Shown here in pieces: positions 11,931-42,929 of a stretch of 64,000 bases of DNA. Under the pieces are notes generated by a model. That model did no database searches. It worked only from the letters and a program-made list of their open reading frames with translations, and had not been told where the DNA came from. The stretch covers positions 20,566 to 84,565 of the forward strand of contig SKCR01032787.1 in assembly GCA_019454045.1 (NCBI GenBank). The letters run 5' to 3'. Origin of the DNA: Zanthoxylum bungeanum. Its lineage: Eukaryota > Streptophyta > Magnoliopsida > Sapindales > Rutaceae. The translations under genes were made by a program, and so were the position numbers. Numbering within the stretch: the stretch's first letter is position 1; every line of letters starts with the position of its first letter.

Positions 11931-12350
11931 GAGTGAACTGCGTAGCTTGCGTTAAATCTTTCGAGCGTCCACCTTATCTATCGGTAATGTGCCTTCCTTC
12001 AAGTACTTGATCAATGGAGACATCCACGAATTGACTTGGTCGATGGAAGTAATGACTTCAGCTTCTTCTTTAGAAATGACAGGCCATTGTAGATACACCA
12101 CCGGTACGGCCTGAATATAATCTCTTTGTATGGTAGACCCGAGAGTAGCCAAGGCATCCACATGGGTGTTCTATGTTCTTGAAATTTATGAATTTACAAA
12201 AGACTCTAACGTCGACTGGATTTCTTTTACCTTCGATAAGTAGGTTACCATTTGGGACTCGCGAGCTTGGTAAGATCTTTGGAGTTGGTTAACAACTAAT
12301 TGAAAATCTGATATCGCCTCGAGGGTAATAAGATTTTATCAGTAGACTTG
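11931..12350 (-). pseudogene. Element A RNase H remnant
   Basis: Minus-strand translation in shifting frames gives SDFQLVVNQL...RESQMVTYL, a typical stretch of Tat-type RNase H. HVDALATLGS, the conserved end of the domain, follows. Several stops and frameshifts lie between (for example around 12185-12200). It joins directly to a very short RT remnant, so most of the RT was deleted. Confidence 0.65.
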
Positions 12351-12792
12351 GAGATGAACCTGTTTAGAGCGACGATCATTCCACCTCTTTTGTTTGACAG
12401 GTGGGTAGTCTGGATCCACATGTAACTCGTGGGTAATCATCTCTGGGTCTATTCATGTCATATGTTCATGGGACCAAGTGAAACAGTCGTGTCGCTCTTT
12501 GAGGAAATCAATCAATTCGGTGCATAGTGCGGGATCGAGGTGGGCCCCTACTTGGGCTTTATGGTCTGGGTAGAGTGGATGGATTTGGAACTCATCGAGC
12601 TCTTCGACTTTGGGAGAGTCTAGGTTGATTCGACAAGATCCCTCATGTAATTGTTATGCTGACTGAGATTTTGCTTTCAGGGTCGTTAGGTAGTAACTTC
12701 TGGAAGCAAGTTGGTCTCCTTTGATTTCTTGGACACCCCATTTGGAAGGGAACTTCAACACCTGGTGATAGGTAAACGAGACTGCCCTCATG
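12351..12792 (-). pseudogene. Element A remnant of the RT N-terminus; RT core deleted
   Basis: Minus-strand translation shows the linker between protease and RT (WGVQEIKGDQLASRSYY) and the start of RT (LIDFLKERHDCFTWSHEHM, HELHVDPDYPPVKQKRW). It then jumps to a piece like the distal RT (ALNRFISKSTDK) and runs into RNase H. The palm with the catalytic YxDD box is missing. At least two stops interrupt this part. Confidence 0.65.
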
Positions 12793-13250
12793 TCATGAAT
12801 CCAAGGTCGTTCCATTATCATGGTGTAGGCTGAAGGGCAGTCCAGGACGAGAAATATGGTTATTTTGTTGACCCCGCATACGTATACTGGAAGAGAGATT
12901 TCCCCAATGTGATTTTTGTTCCCCGCTGAAGATAATCAAAGCCATCGACCGATGACTTATTTTCTCCAATCCCCATCCCATGGCAGTGAGGGCGGTTAGG
13001 AAGATGATGTTGGCTGATGACCCTGTGTCGACTAGAACTCTCTTGATCATGAAGTTGGCCACTTGCAAGGATATCACCAATGTGTCATGATGTGGATTTT
13101 TATGACTGGACTTTCTGTCGTCACTGTATTTAATTGCCAAGTCGGTGTAGTCTCCCTCTATCATCACCGAGAAATGCGATGCGACAGTAGTTGCCATCCT
13201 GGTGTGTCGTTTCACCGCGGAATAGAAGATCCCACTGACTTCTGATCCCC
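12793..13250 (-). pseudogene. Element A aspartic protease
   Basis: The open stretch on the minus strand encodes a retropepsin-like fold start, VLVDTGSSANIIF, with the catalytic Asp in DTGSS. It is preceded by the usual Tat-type HDTLVISLQVANF segment. Its end is out of frame with the RT remnant. It lies in the normal gag-PR-RT order. Confidence 0.75.
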
Positions 13251-13711
13251 ATGAGATGAAGTTGACAATGTTATTTATTGGTGGGGGTGGCAGTGGTCCA
13301 TCTTTTTGCTCTCATTTGTCATCTCTCCTTGCTACGACTGCTTTCCCTTTCTCCGTGAGCAGGTCTTTCAAATGCTCTTTGTTCAACAACTCCAAAACTT
13401 CCAATCTCAGTGCTACACAATCGGCTGTCATGTGGCAGTAGTCCCGGTGGAATTCCCACCACCTACTAGTGTCTTTCCTCGAAGAGCCGTCATTGGAGCG
13501 TGGAGGCCATTTTACTTCGCTTCCCATCTTCCTGAGGACTGAGACCAGTTCACCCGGTGATACAGTGAAGTTATAGTCTCGGAGTCTGTGGGTACCATAA
13601 TGAGCTTTCTCTCTACTGTTGAATGAGGATGGTCTGCGATTGGAACCCATGTCGAGAGGACGAAGATCTCTTCCTCGATAAGTTCTTTGTTCGACTGACT
13701 GCTGGCCTTTC
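13251..13711 (-). pseudogene. Element A gag C-terminal region with CCHC-like motif
   Basis: Minus-strand sequence joins gag to protease. It contains WWEFHRDYCHMTADCVALR, a degenerate counterpart of the CxFHxDxGHxTxxC knuckle of Tat-type gag proteins (Trp where the first Cys is expected). LRKMGSEVKWPP lies upstream of it. Frame changes near 13512-13650 break it. Confidence 0.65.
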
Positions 13712-14761
13712 CTACCAAATTCTTTCGGGCATTAGGATGGGTATGTCGTCTTCTCCCCTTATAGACTGGAAAAACTCTCTCTCTTTTTGTTCCTTTTTAT
13801 CTTCTTCCCACCTAATTTCGGTTTGAGCCCTGGCCATAGCTTGATCCATGATGTAGCACCGATTTTTGGTCAACTTCTTGTAGAGCCCGCTGTTCGCCAT
13901 CAACCCATTCCTAAAGGCTTCCACTGCCGTCGGCTGATAGAGGTATGTGATAGTGATTTTTTCCTTGTTGAAGCGCGCCACACAGTTTCGCAAAGATTCT
14001 CCCATCCGCTGTTGGATGGCGTTGAGGTCATATGTGGTCTTCTCGAGTTTGTAAGAGCTAACAAAATATTCCACGAACTTGTCAGCCAATTCTTGGTAGG
14101 ACCCAATCGACTGATATGGTAGATTGATAAACCATGTGAGGGCTGGGTCTGCCAATGTCTCACAGAACCCTCTACACATGCCAGCCTTCTTCTGATGCGG
14201 AGATAGGCCTGTGGACATCATCTTATACTTGTAGTGAATTATATGGTCGTCTAGGTCAGCTGATCCATCGTACAACATCATATCGGGTGGATTGAATATT
14301 CGTGGAAGTTCGACTGAATTGATTGCTCTTACGAAATGGGTATATGAAATTGTACATGCTCTGATTTTCTTCAGAGGTAGCCTGACGCCTAGTAGGCTGG
14401 ATATAATTGCCTCCTTGAATTCCTGAATCTCCTTGCGCATGGATGAAGCGGTATGTTGTGTCTGATCGACTAGCGGAATGTGTTGATTCCTTTTCTGATT
14501 GGTTGGATGATCTCCAGATGGAGGAATGTCATCTGCTTCATTGTTGAATGTCTTCATCAAGTTGGATCGAAGGTCTGGACGATTGGGAAGGTGCGGGATT
14601 CCTCTTTGTCTTGAGGTGGATGAAATATATTCCAACTATCTTTGGAGGTCGATATTGGAACTCCTCATGTCCAAATTTTCTTCCTCCAAAACTCGCAGTC
14701 GTTCTTGGAGGATGGCTAACTGGCCACCTAGATGATATGTTTGCTCGCTGCTCGAAGCCAT
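13712..14761 (-). pseudogene. Element A gag polyprotein, one internal stop
   Basis: ATG at 14761 (MASSSEQTYHL) opens a coiled-coil-like start. A TAG at about 14636 interrupts the frame, which then stays open to about 13712. The central part carries the retrotransposon gag domain (PF03732 type): YDGSADLDDHIIHYKYKM, MCRGFCETLADPALTWF, then ELADKFVEYF. A Lys/Glu-rich tail follows. The protein would form virus-like particles in a live element. The start was chosen because the gag of element B (20769) begins with the same MASS motif at the same distance from its primer site. Confidence 0.85.
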
Positions 14762-14819
14762 AGTTATGTTTGCAAGCCTCGTAGACTGAATAGACGCTTG
14801 TTTGCTATAAATTGCTAAG

Positions 14820-14837
14820 GCCCCACGGTGGGCGCCA
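14820..14837 (-). other. Primer binding site of element A
   Basis: The minus strand reads TGGCGCCCACCGTGGGGC three bases inside LTR 2. This sequence and position are typical of Tat/Ogre-type elements. The same 18 bases occur at 20830-20847 next to LTR 3. Confidence 0.75.
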
Positions 14838-14840
14838 AAT

Positions 14841-15281
14841 TGTAGACATTGGTTTTCAATCGAGGTCCACAATCGAGATATCGTAGGAAGGGTGGGCACT
14901 AGCGATCCTGCAAAACAAGAGGTATAGTGAGCGTGGAGAATCTTCCCACCAGTGTGGTGGGCGCCGTAGGCACTCCGACGCTCAAGTCAGTGATGGGAAT
15001 GAGCTATAAATACAACAGGAAGAGATGCAAGGTCAGAGACTACATTGATCCCCGTAGATTGCCGTGAGGGCGGTGGGTCGGAGGTTCAAAGCGTTCTGGA
15101 GAAAATGGTTAAGCTAAGAGTTGTAATACTTCTCTCTCCCTTTCTTCTGAATTATGGCTAATTTTATAGGCCATTAAAGGTAGGTCTCATTAATGTAGTA
15201 AATGATAGACGTTTTGGGTGCTTGTAATGGTTCAGCCACATAAATCACGTAGGATGCGTTTCTCTTTATTTGGTTAGGCAG
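14841..15281 (-). repeat. LTR 2 (5' LTR of element A), outer end missing
   Basis: The 441 bp align without gaps to 2496-2936 of LTR 1. The match stops abruptly at ttaggcag, and the 137-bp repeat array begins at the next base. The outer ~170 bp of the LTR (2937-3105 equivalent) are absent. On the minus strand it keeps TATAAAA at 15162-15168, the likely retrotransposon promoter. Confidence 0.8.
15162..15168 (-). promoter_or_regulatory. TATA box of LTR 2
   Basis: TATAAAA on the minus strand lies about 320 bp from the inner LTR edge. LTR 3 has TATAAAG at the equivalent place, whereas LTR 1 has lost the motif (AATAAAA). This fits the start of element transcription. Confidence 0.45.
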
Positions 15282-17335
15282 AACCAGATGAAGGTCAGAA
15301 TAATCTCCATACTACTGGTCAAAAGACCAGGGGAGTCTTCAATGTCGTTTGGACTAGATGAATGTCAGGTCTTGAGCTTGACTCAACGTGAGCCATGAAG
15401 AATGTTCCCAGTCTACTGAACCTGTTGAAGGTCAGGATAATCTCCATACTACTAGACAATAGACCATTGGAGTCTTCATTGTCGTCTAAACCAGATGGAG
15501 GCCAGATTTTGAACTTGACTCTACACGAGCCATGAGGAATGTTCCCAGTCGACTGAACCTATTGAAGGTCAAGATAATCTTCATACTACTAGTCAAGGGA
15601 CCATTGGAGTCTTCATTGTCGTCTGGATCAGATGGAGGTCTGGTCTTGAACTTGACTCTACATGAGCCATGAGAAGTGTTCCCAATCGACTGAACCTGTT
15701 GAAGGTCAGGATAATATCCATACTACTGGTCAATGGACCATTTGAGTCTTCATTGTCGTCTGGACTAGATGAAGGCCAGGTCTTGAGCTTGACTCTACGT
15801 GAGTCGTGGGGAATGTTCCAAGTCGACTGACCCTGTTGAATGTCAGGATAATCTCCATACTACTGGACAATGGACAATTGGAGTCTTCATTATCGTCTGG
15901 ACCAGATAGAGGCCAAGTCTTGAACCTAACTATACACGAGTCACGAGGAATGTTCCCGATCGACTGAACCAGATGAAGGTCTTGATAATCTTCATACTAC
16001 TGGTCAAAGAACTAGAGGAGTCTTCAATGTTGTTTGGATCAGATGAATGCTGGGTCTTGAACATGACTCTACGTAAGCCATAGGGGATGTTCTCAGTCGA
16101 CTGAACTTGTTGAAGGTCAGGACAATCTCTATACTACTGGTCAAATGACCATGAGAGTCTTTAATATCGTCTGGACCAGATGAAGGCCATGTCTAAAACT
16201 TGACTCTACATGAGCCATGGGGAATGTTCTCAGTCAACTGAACCAGATAAAGGTCATGATAATCTCCATACTACTGCTCAAAAAACCTGGGGAGTTTTCA
16301 ATGTCGTTTGGACCAGATGGAGGCCAGGTCTTGAACTTGACTCTACACGAGCCATAGGGAGTGTTCCCAGTTGATTGAACTTGTTGAAGGTCAGGAAAAT
16401 CTTCATACTACTGGTCAAATGACCATTGGAGTCTTCATTGTTGTCTGGACTAGATGAAGGTCAGGTCTTGAGCTTGACTCTACATGAGCCATTGGGAATG
16501 TTCCCAGTCGACTGAACTTGTTGAAGGTCTTGATAATCTCCATACTACTTAGGGGTGTTCACGGGTCGGGTCGGGTCGAGTTTTTTAATTTTTTTTATGA
16601 CCCGATCGGGTCGGGTTATTCAGGTCTTTTGACCCGAAACCCGAAATTTAAGAAGGTGACCCACGCGGGTCGGGTCGCAATGGGTCGGGTCAAAAAATAG
16701 CGGGTCGGGTCGGGTCGCATAATATGTAGTGAATATAATATATATATTTTATTGATAATTATTTTACAAGATATGTGTGTAGTTGAAATGACAAAAACTG
16801 AGATTAATTTGTATTTAATCTCACGTTCGAATCTCACCAGCAACAACATTTTATTTTTTGAAAAGAAAGAAAAAATAAAATTGTTAAAGGTGGGATTCGA
16901 ACTTGGGACCACCTCAAGACCAAGTAAAAACTTTGCCATATCAGCCATAATTCTTTCTCGTCAAAATTATATCATTAAAAATATATATTATAAATATAAT
17001 ATCATTTACATCGGGTCGGGTCGGGTCAGGTCAGACCCGAGTTTTCTGTCCAAAACTCGTGACCCGACCCGAAATTTCGGGTCGGGTCCAAATTGACCCG
17101 AAATTGAAATTTAAAATTTATAAACCCGGCTGGGTCGGGTCGGGTCACGGGTCGACCCGACCCTATGAACACCCCTAATACTACTGGACAATTCACCATT
17201 GGAGTCTTCATTATCGTCTAGACCAGATGAAGGCCAGGTCCTGAACTTGACTATACACGAGCCATGGGGAATGTTCCCAGTCGACTGAACCTGTTGAAGG
17301 TCAGGATAATTTCCATACTATTGATCCATACAGTC
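15282..17335. repeat. Tandem array, 137-bp monomer, about 10 copies
   Basis: The landmark gtcgtct (or a one-base variant) after 'gagtcttca' occurs at 15344, 15481, 15618, 15755, 15892, 16029, 16166, 16303 and 16440, and again at 17213. The spacing is exactly 137 bp. The last interval equals 137 plus the 628-bp hAT insertion and its 8-bp duplication. Each unit reads like 'ggaccagatgaaggccagg...cttgactctacatgagccatggggaatgttcccagtcgactgaacctgttgaagg...catactactgg', in variants. It is probably the 3' untranslated region of element B. Confidence 0.9.
16550..17177. mobile_element. Non-autonomous hAT element (MITE) with GGGTC-word ends
   Basis: The termini are TAGGGGTGTTCA and the complement tgaacacccctA, with a perfect 8-bp duplication atactact (16542-16549 and 17178-17185). 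Both arms are iterations of gggtc/gacccg, and the middle is AT-rich. Length 628 bp. It sits inside the 137-bp repeat array without disturbing its phase. Confidence 0.92.
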
Positions 17336-17789
17336 GTGTCGAATGGAGGCAACACTTATATCTGTGATGATGAACATTGTTAGTACATATCACAGAATAT
17401 CCATACCTGTCATTTGGTGGCTGCGTCGAATGGGCTATTTGGTGGTTCTTCAAACGTGTGCTATGTCATGTCGAATGGAATAAAGTAGTATGAAATTATC
17501 TTTGAGCTTGAAACCACGAACATGATTAGTAATAATTAGTACATGTCATCAGTGATATGTTAGTACATATCACTGAATATTCATACCTGTCATTTGGTGG
17601 CTCCGTCGAATGGGCCATTTGGTGGTTCTTCAAATGTGTGCCATGTCGTGTCGAATGGAATAAAGTAGTATGAAATTGTCTTTGAGCTTGAAACCACGAA
17701 CAAGATTAGTAATAATTAGAAAATACTTTTACCTGTCGTTTGAAGGTTGGGTCGTCTGAACTTTTTGATATAATTTTAGGGTCCATGAG
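17336..17789. repeat. Direct repeat, about 180-bp unit, two copies
   Basis: 'cctgtcatttggtgg' occurs at 17406 and 17586, and the flanking text (agtacatatcac..., tgagcttgaaaccacgaac) is repeated in step. The unit is 180 bp. It is unrelated at first sight to the 137-bp monomer next to it except for the word gtcgaatgg. Confidence 0.8.
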
Positions 17790-18654
17790 GGTTTTCATTC
17801 CATTGGACCTGATGAAGGTCTATGAGAGACTATACACCATTAAACCTGATGAAAGTCCAAAAGAGTCTTCACTCCACTAGAACTGATGGAGTTCCAAGAG
17901 AGTTTTCACTCCACCAGACATGATGAAGAACCATGAGGGTCTTCACTTCTCATTCCACTAGACCTGATGAAGGTCTATAAGGGTCTTCGTTCCTCATTCT
18001 ATAACACATGATTAAGGTCAATGAGGGTCTTCATTCCTCACTCTACAAGACCTGACAAAGGTCAATGAGGGCATTCATTCCTCATTCTACAAGACCTGAC
18101 AAAGGTCAATGAGGGTCTTCATTCCTCATTCTACAAGACCTGACAAATGTCAATGAGGGTCTTCATTCCTCATTCTACAAGACCTGACAAAGGTCAATTA
18201 GGGTCTTTATCCCTCACTCTACAAGACCTGACAAAGGTCAATGAGGGTCTCTATTCCTCATTCTACAATCCTAACTCTACAAGATCTGACGAAGGTCAGT
18301 GAGGGTCTTCATTTATCATTCTACAATCTTCAGTCTACAAGACCTGACAAAGGTAAATAAGGGTCTCCATTCCTCACTCTACAATACCTGACAAAGGTCA
18401 ATGAAGGTCTTCATTCCTCACTTTACAATCCTCACTCTACAAGACCTGACAAAGGTCAGTGAGAGACTTCATTCCTCACTCTATAAGACCTGACAAAGGT
18501 TAATGGGGGTCTTCATTTCTCACTCTACAAGACTGGACAAAGGTCAATGAGGGTCTTCATTCCTCACTTTACAATCCTCACTCTACAAGACCTGACAAAG
18601 GTCAGTGAGGGTCTTCGTTCCTCACTCTACAAGACCTGACAAAGGTCAGTGAGG
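17790..18654. repeat. Tandem array, 44-bp monomer
   Basis: Units of 'ctacaagacctgacaaagg' followed by 'tcaatgagggtcttcattcc' recur at 44-bp steps (for example gtcaatgagg at 18061, gtcaat at 18105 and 18149). The array then becomes less regular with partial duplications such as 'ctacaatcctcact'. About 18 units including variants. Confidence 0.85.
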
Positions 18655-18810
18655 TTACGGTCGAATGGACTTGATGTAGGACCATAAGACTATGGTTGAA
18701 TGGATCTGATGGATACCCATAAGATTACGGTCGAATGGACTTGATTGAGGCCCATGAGGCTACGGTCGAATAGACCTGATGGAGGTCTGTGAGGCTACTA
18801 TCGAATAGAG
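18655..18810. repeat. Short tandem array, about 35-bp monomer
   Basis: 'acggtcgaatgga(c/t)(c/t)tgat' recurs roughly every 35 bp (18661, 18731 and about 18765 among others). It forms a transition between the 44-bp and 36-bp arrays and again contains the tcgaatgg...tgatgg theme. Confidence 0.65.
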
Positions 18811-19420
18811 TCTAGAGTTGATGGCAATCCATCTATGTTGCGTGGAGAATATGACTATCCTCTCATGTCGTCTGAAATAGATGACAATCTATCCACGTAG
18901 CCTAGAAGATATGACAATCCTTCCATGTAGCATGGAGCTAATGGCCATTCACATTGTCGTATGGAGAATATGACAATCATTTCCACGTAGTCTGAAGTAG
19001 ATGACAATTCATTTATGTCGTATGGAGCAGATGAAAATTCTTTAATGTTGTCTGGAAGAGATGACAATCATTCCATGTAGTTTGGAGCAGATGATAATCC
19101 ATCCATGTAGCATGGAGCTGATGGCCATCCACCTTGTCGTATGAAGAACATGACAATCCATGTATTCTGGATAAGATGACAATTCATCCATTAGCTTGGA
19201 AGAGATGACAATCCTTCCATGTGGCATGGAGCTGATGGCCATCCACCTTGGCGTATGGAGAATATGACAATCTTTTCCACATAGTCTGGAGTAGATGACA
19301 ATTCATTTATGTCGTATGGAGGAGATGAAAATTCTTCAATGTAGTCTGGAAGAGATGACAATCCTTCCATGTAGTTTGGAGTAGATGATAATCCATTCAT
19401 GTAGCATGAAGCTGATGGAA
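18811..19420. repeat. Tandem array, about 36-bp monomer with higher-order structure
   Basis: Units like 'catgtagtctggagtagatg' followed by 'acaatccttc' repeat at about 36 bp. The variant 'catggagctgatggcc' returns at 18931, 19111, 19225 and 19404. The spacings of 180, 114 and 179 indicate a five-monomer higher-order unit with one shortened copy. Confidence 0.75.
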
Positions 19421-19739
19421 TTCCTAGAGAATACTTCTTGGTCGATTGGGTATGCTGGAGGATTATGAGGGTATGCTCATATCGACTGTGAGAAGCATGT
19501 CGATTGGGCCAGATGATGGTCTATATAGGCCGATTGGAGTAAATGGGTTTCTCCCTAAGTTGGAGTTTTGTGAAGAATAATTTAAAAAAAAAATAAATAA
19601 CCAATGAATACTTTTTGGGAAGCTATGGTGTCCACAAGGTGACAATGGGTGGCCTCTGGTTATTTTTTATGGTATTATTGCATTAAGTGACACCTTATTG
19701 AGATGTATTGCTACATCATTTATTATTCACACAAGGTCG
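19421..19739. other. Junction region between arrays and gag of element B, no gene seen
   Basis: Unique-looking sequence with an A-run near 19587 and a short echo of the array words (ggccagatgatgg at 19509). Pol of element B should lie here but is completely absent, so this marks the deletion junction. No target duplication was found. Confidence 0.45.
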
Positions 19740-20769
19740 CTTGGGAGGATTCGAGGTTCTCTCATTGTGATGGATGGTGGAACTTTCTCTCTTTTTGTTC
19801 CTCTTATCCTCCTCTCACATGATCTCGATTTGGGCTTAAGCCATGGCTTGATCCATAGTGTAGCATCGAAATTTGGTCAGCTTCTTATAAAGTCCAATAT
19901 CTATGAGTAGACCATTCCTGAAGGCTTCCACCGCGGTAGGCTGATGGAGATTCGGAATGGATATTTTTTCTTTGTTAAAACGAGCCTTGTAGCTTCGCAA
20001 GGATTCTCTTTTTCGTTGCTAGATTATATTGTGGTCGTCTATAGTTTTCTCGAGCTTACAAGAGCTTGCAAAGTGCTCCACAAATTTTTCCGTCAGCTGT
20101 TGGTATGACCCAATGGATCTGTATTGGAGATTGATGAACCAAGTGAGGGCTAGGTCTGCCAATGTCCCTCCAAATCCTCTGCACATTCCAGCCTCCCATT
20201 GGTGTGGAGCTAGACCTGTTGACATCATTTTATATTTGTAATAGACAACATGGTCGTCTGGTCTGTTGATCCATCATACAATTTCATGTCTTGAGGACTG
20301 AATTTCCTTGGTAGCTCGATAGAAGTGATGGTCTCCAAGAATGAGGTGTCTGAAATTATACCGGCTCGGCTCTTTTTGGTTGGCAGCCTGACACTCGGTA
20401 GGCTGGAGAGAATTGTTTTTTGAATTATTTCATCTCTTTCCACATTATAGAGGTGACTAGCTGCGCATCGTCGGTTGAAGTCTTAGGGTGACCGCTCCGG
20501 TGGCCTTGGGGAAAGTCATCCACTGATGGATTGTCGCTTGCCACATCGTTGAATGCTCCTGAAATGTTGGCTGGGATGGTTGGATTACTGGGGTGGTCCG
20601 TAGTATGACGTTGTTGTGGGGTTAAAGAGATTTGCTCCAATTGTTTCTGAAGGGTTGTGTTGGAGTTTCGCATGGCCAGGTTCTCCTCTTCCAATGCTCA
20701 TAACCGTTCTTGGAGGATGGCTAACTACACAGCCATTGGATCTGGAGTCTGCTCGCTACTGGAGGCCAT
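19740..20769 (-). pseudogene. Gag remnant of Tat-like element B
   Basis: The minus strand encodes the same gag family as 13712-14761. The start MASS is at 20769, followed by a coiled-coil-like EEENLAMRNSNTTLQKQLEQ, YDGSTD, then MCRGFGGTLADLALTWF and LTEKFVEHFASS. At least three frame breaks (around 20030, 20228 and 20430) and further stops towards 19740 disable it. No zinc knuckle, protease or pol follows, so the element is a gag-only relic leading into tandem repeats. Confidence 0.8.
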
Positions 20770-20829
20770 GAATTGCTGTGTTGAAAGGATTGTAGAATGA
20801 GAGATCTTTGGTTGCTATAAATCGCTAAG

Positions 20830-20847
20830 GCCCCACGGTGGGCGCCA
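20830..20847 (-). other. Primer binding site of element B
   Basis: Identical 18 bases and identical 3-base spacing to the primer site at 14820-14837, directly inside LTR 3. Confidence 0.75.
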
Positions 20848-20850
20848 AAT

Positions 20851-21519
20851 TGTGGGAGCTGGATTTCGCCTGAAGTCCACAATCGATAATTCGTTGAATA
20901 TGGGCACTAGCGATCCTGCAAAACAAAGGTAGAGTGAGCGGGGAGGTTTCTACCCACCGGTGTGGTGGATGCCGTAGGCACTCCGACGCTCAAGTCAGTG
21001 GTGATAACAAGCTAAAAGCGATGGAAGAACAAAGTTAGGGGTTACCTTGACCTCCGTTGACTGCTGTGAGAGCGGTGGGTTGGTGTTTCGGGAGTGAAGT
21101 GCTTTAAGAGCTGAAATAAGAATGCTCTAGCTTCAGAAATCCTAAAATCCCCCCTATAATGTGAATTATCTATTCCTTTATAGGCTTCTTAGAGGTGAGC
21201 TTATTTAATCAATTAATTGCTTGTCTGTTGGGTTTTTAAAATGACTAATTACGTGGGGGAGTTATTAACCATGAATTAGATGTTTTAGGTTTGGTAGTGG
21301 GTAAGCCAATAGGTTATTTTAGTAAGGTTTTCTTTTTTCTTTTTTTTCCATGGGCATGTGAGATCACATGGACCGACATTAACTTACGAATGGGCCATTT
21401 TGGTGGATTTTGGGTTTTAACACTGAAGGGTGGTTGGTATCAAGCATTTGGGTTTTCAATGTCGTTGGTCCGGAAGTGAAATGACAATTTTACCCTAAGA
21501 TCCAAATTTGGCCCGTACA
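20851..21519 (-). repeat. LTR 3 (5' LTR of element B)
   Basis: It runs from tgtgggag to gcccgtaca. It shares blocks with LTRs 1 and 2 ('cactagcgatcctgcaaaacaa', in part; 'ccgacgctcaagtcagtg') and its outer end with LTR 1, but is clearly more divergent from either than they are from each other. TATAAAG is present on the minus strand near 21180. The right flank begins gtatt. Confidence 0.75.
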
Positions 21520-21910
21520 GTATTAAAATAAGAAACCAAAATAGTAGCCGCCCATAAAACCTAACTAATATTTTGGATTTCGGGTATATTGTTATTTATT
21601 ATTTTATTTAGAATTATTTTAATAAGTTTTTTTTTCATGATTTTTTTATTATTTACTGTGCTTCAAGGTGCAAACTCTAACTATTAGCTATTGCACGGTG
21701 AATTAGAAATATTATTTGAGAATTGAAAGACAAACGAATGGAGTATAAATATTACGTGTAAGTAAATCAATTGTCTCATTTACTATAAAGTCGATAAAAT
21801 TCGGAGCATTTATAAAATTAATACCCAAAGTATAAGTTTAATCCGCATAAAATACAGGTCATGTGCTAGTTAATATAAGGTGAAAACAAAACTTCTAACC
21901 TGAGCGGAAG

Positions 21911-22004
21911 TAAGCATGGCAATGGGCCGGGCTTTACCCGGACCTGATTTTTTTAATATAAAAAATTATTATTAACCGGACCTCTCATTTTGGATTTTTT
22001 TGCC
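21911..22004. mobile_element. Miniature hAT relic, 94 bp
   Basis: It starts TAAGCATGGCAA and ends tttttttgcc. It is flanked by near-identical octamers agcggaag (21903-21910) and ggcggaag (22005-22012). The interior has ggccgggc/cccgg words like the element at 51186-51487. It is a strongly deleted member of the same family. Confidence 0.6.
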
Positions 22005-22323
22005 GGCGGAAGAAGTAAATGGGTTTGGGCTATTTTGTAAATATATTTTTTGTTTGAGGTCAATACTGTCTTTGTAACTAACGAATTCGATTAGTTGTAA
22101 GGTTTTCGACTTTTAACGGTTACGCTTTCAAAAACTTACAAAGTCAAAGGATATTTTTGCAAATAACACAAAAGATAAGGGAAAATATTGCAATATTCTC
22201 ACTCTAAAGAAAAGAAAATATTGTCGTGCCAGTAGCTTTTCAACTTGGCGCTGATTCAAAGCAATTTTAATTTTTCAAACGTCGAACCAGCTTCGTATCG
22301 GGGCGTACAAGAGAGAGAAAGAA

Positions 22324-22332
22324 TTAGGGTTT
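22324..22332 (+). promoter_or_regulatory. Telo-box in the TEBICHI 5' UTR
   Basis: TTAGGGTTT (reverse complement AAACCCTAA) lies 37 bp before the ATG. Telo-boxes are common near transcription starts of plant genes expressed in dividing cells. A regulatory role here is inferred only from the motif. Confidence 0.4.
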
Positions 22333-22368
22333 TGCAAATCGCCGGGGACCCTATCTTCATCCCTAATC

Positions 22369-42929
<20,561 letters not shown>

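Larger units (their letters stand above)
21520..22368 (+). promoter_or_regulatory. Upstream region of the TEBICHI gene
   Basis: AT-rich intergenic DNA between LTR 3 and the first host ATG. It contains a 94-bp hAT relic (21911-22004) and a probable 5' UTR in the last ~120 bp (gagagagaaag and a telo-box). I saw no clear TATA box at a convincing distance. The polymerase theta gene starts at the right edge. Confidence 0.4.

Noticed and set aside
16700..17000. Coding potential inside the hAT at 16550-17177
   Set aside because: Short frames in AT-rich interior on both strands without any transposase motif.
15282..19420. CRISPR-like array of repeats
   Set aside because: Repeats are head-to-tail tandem without unique spacers, in a plant nuclear retrotransposon.
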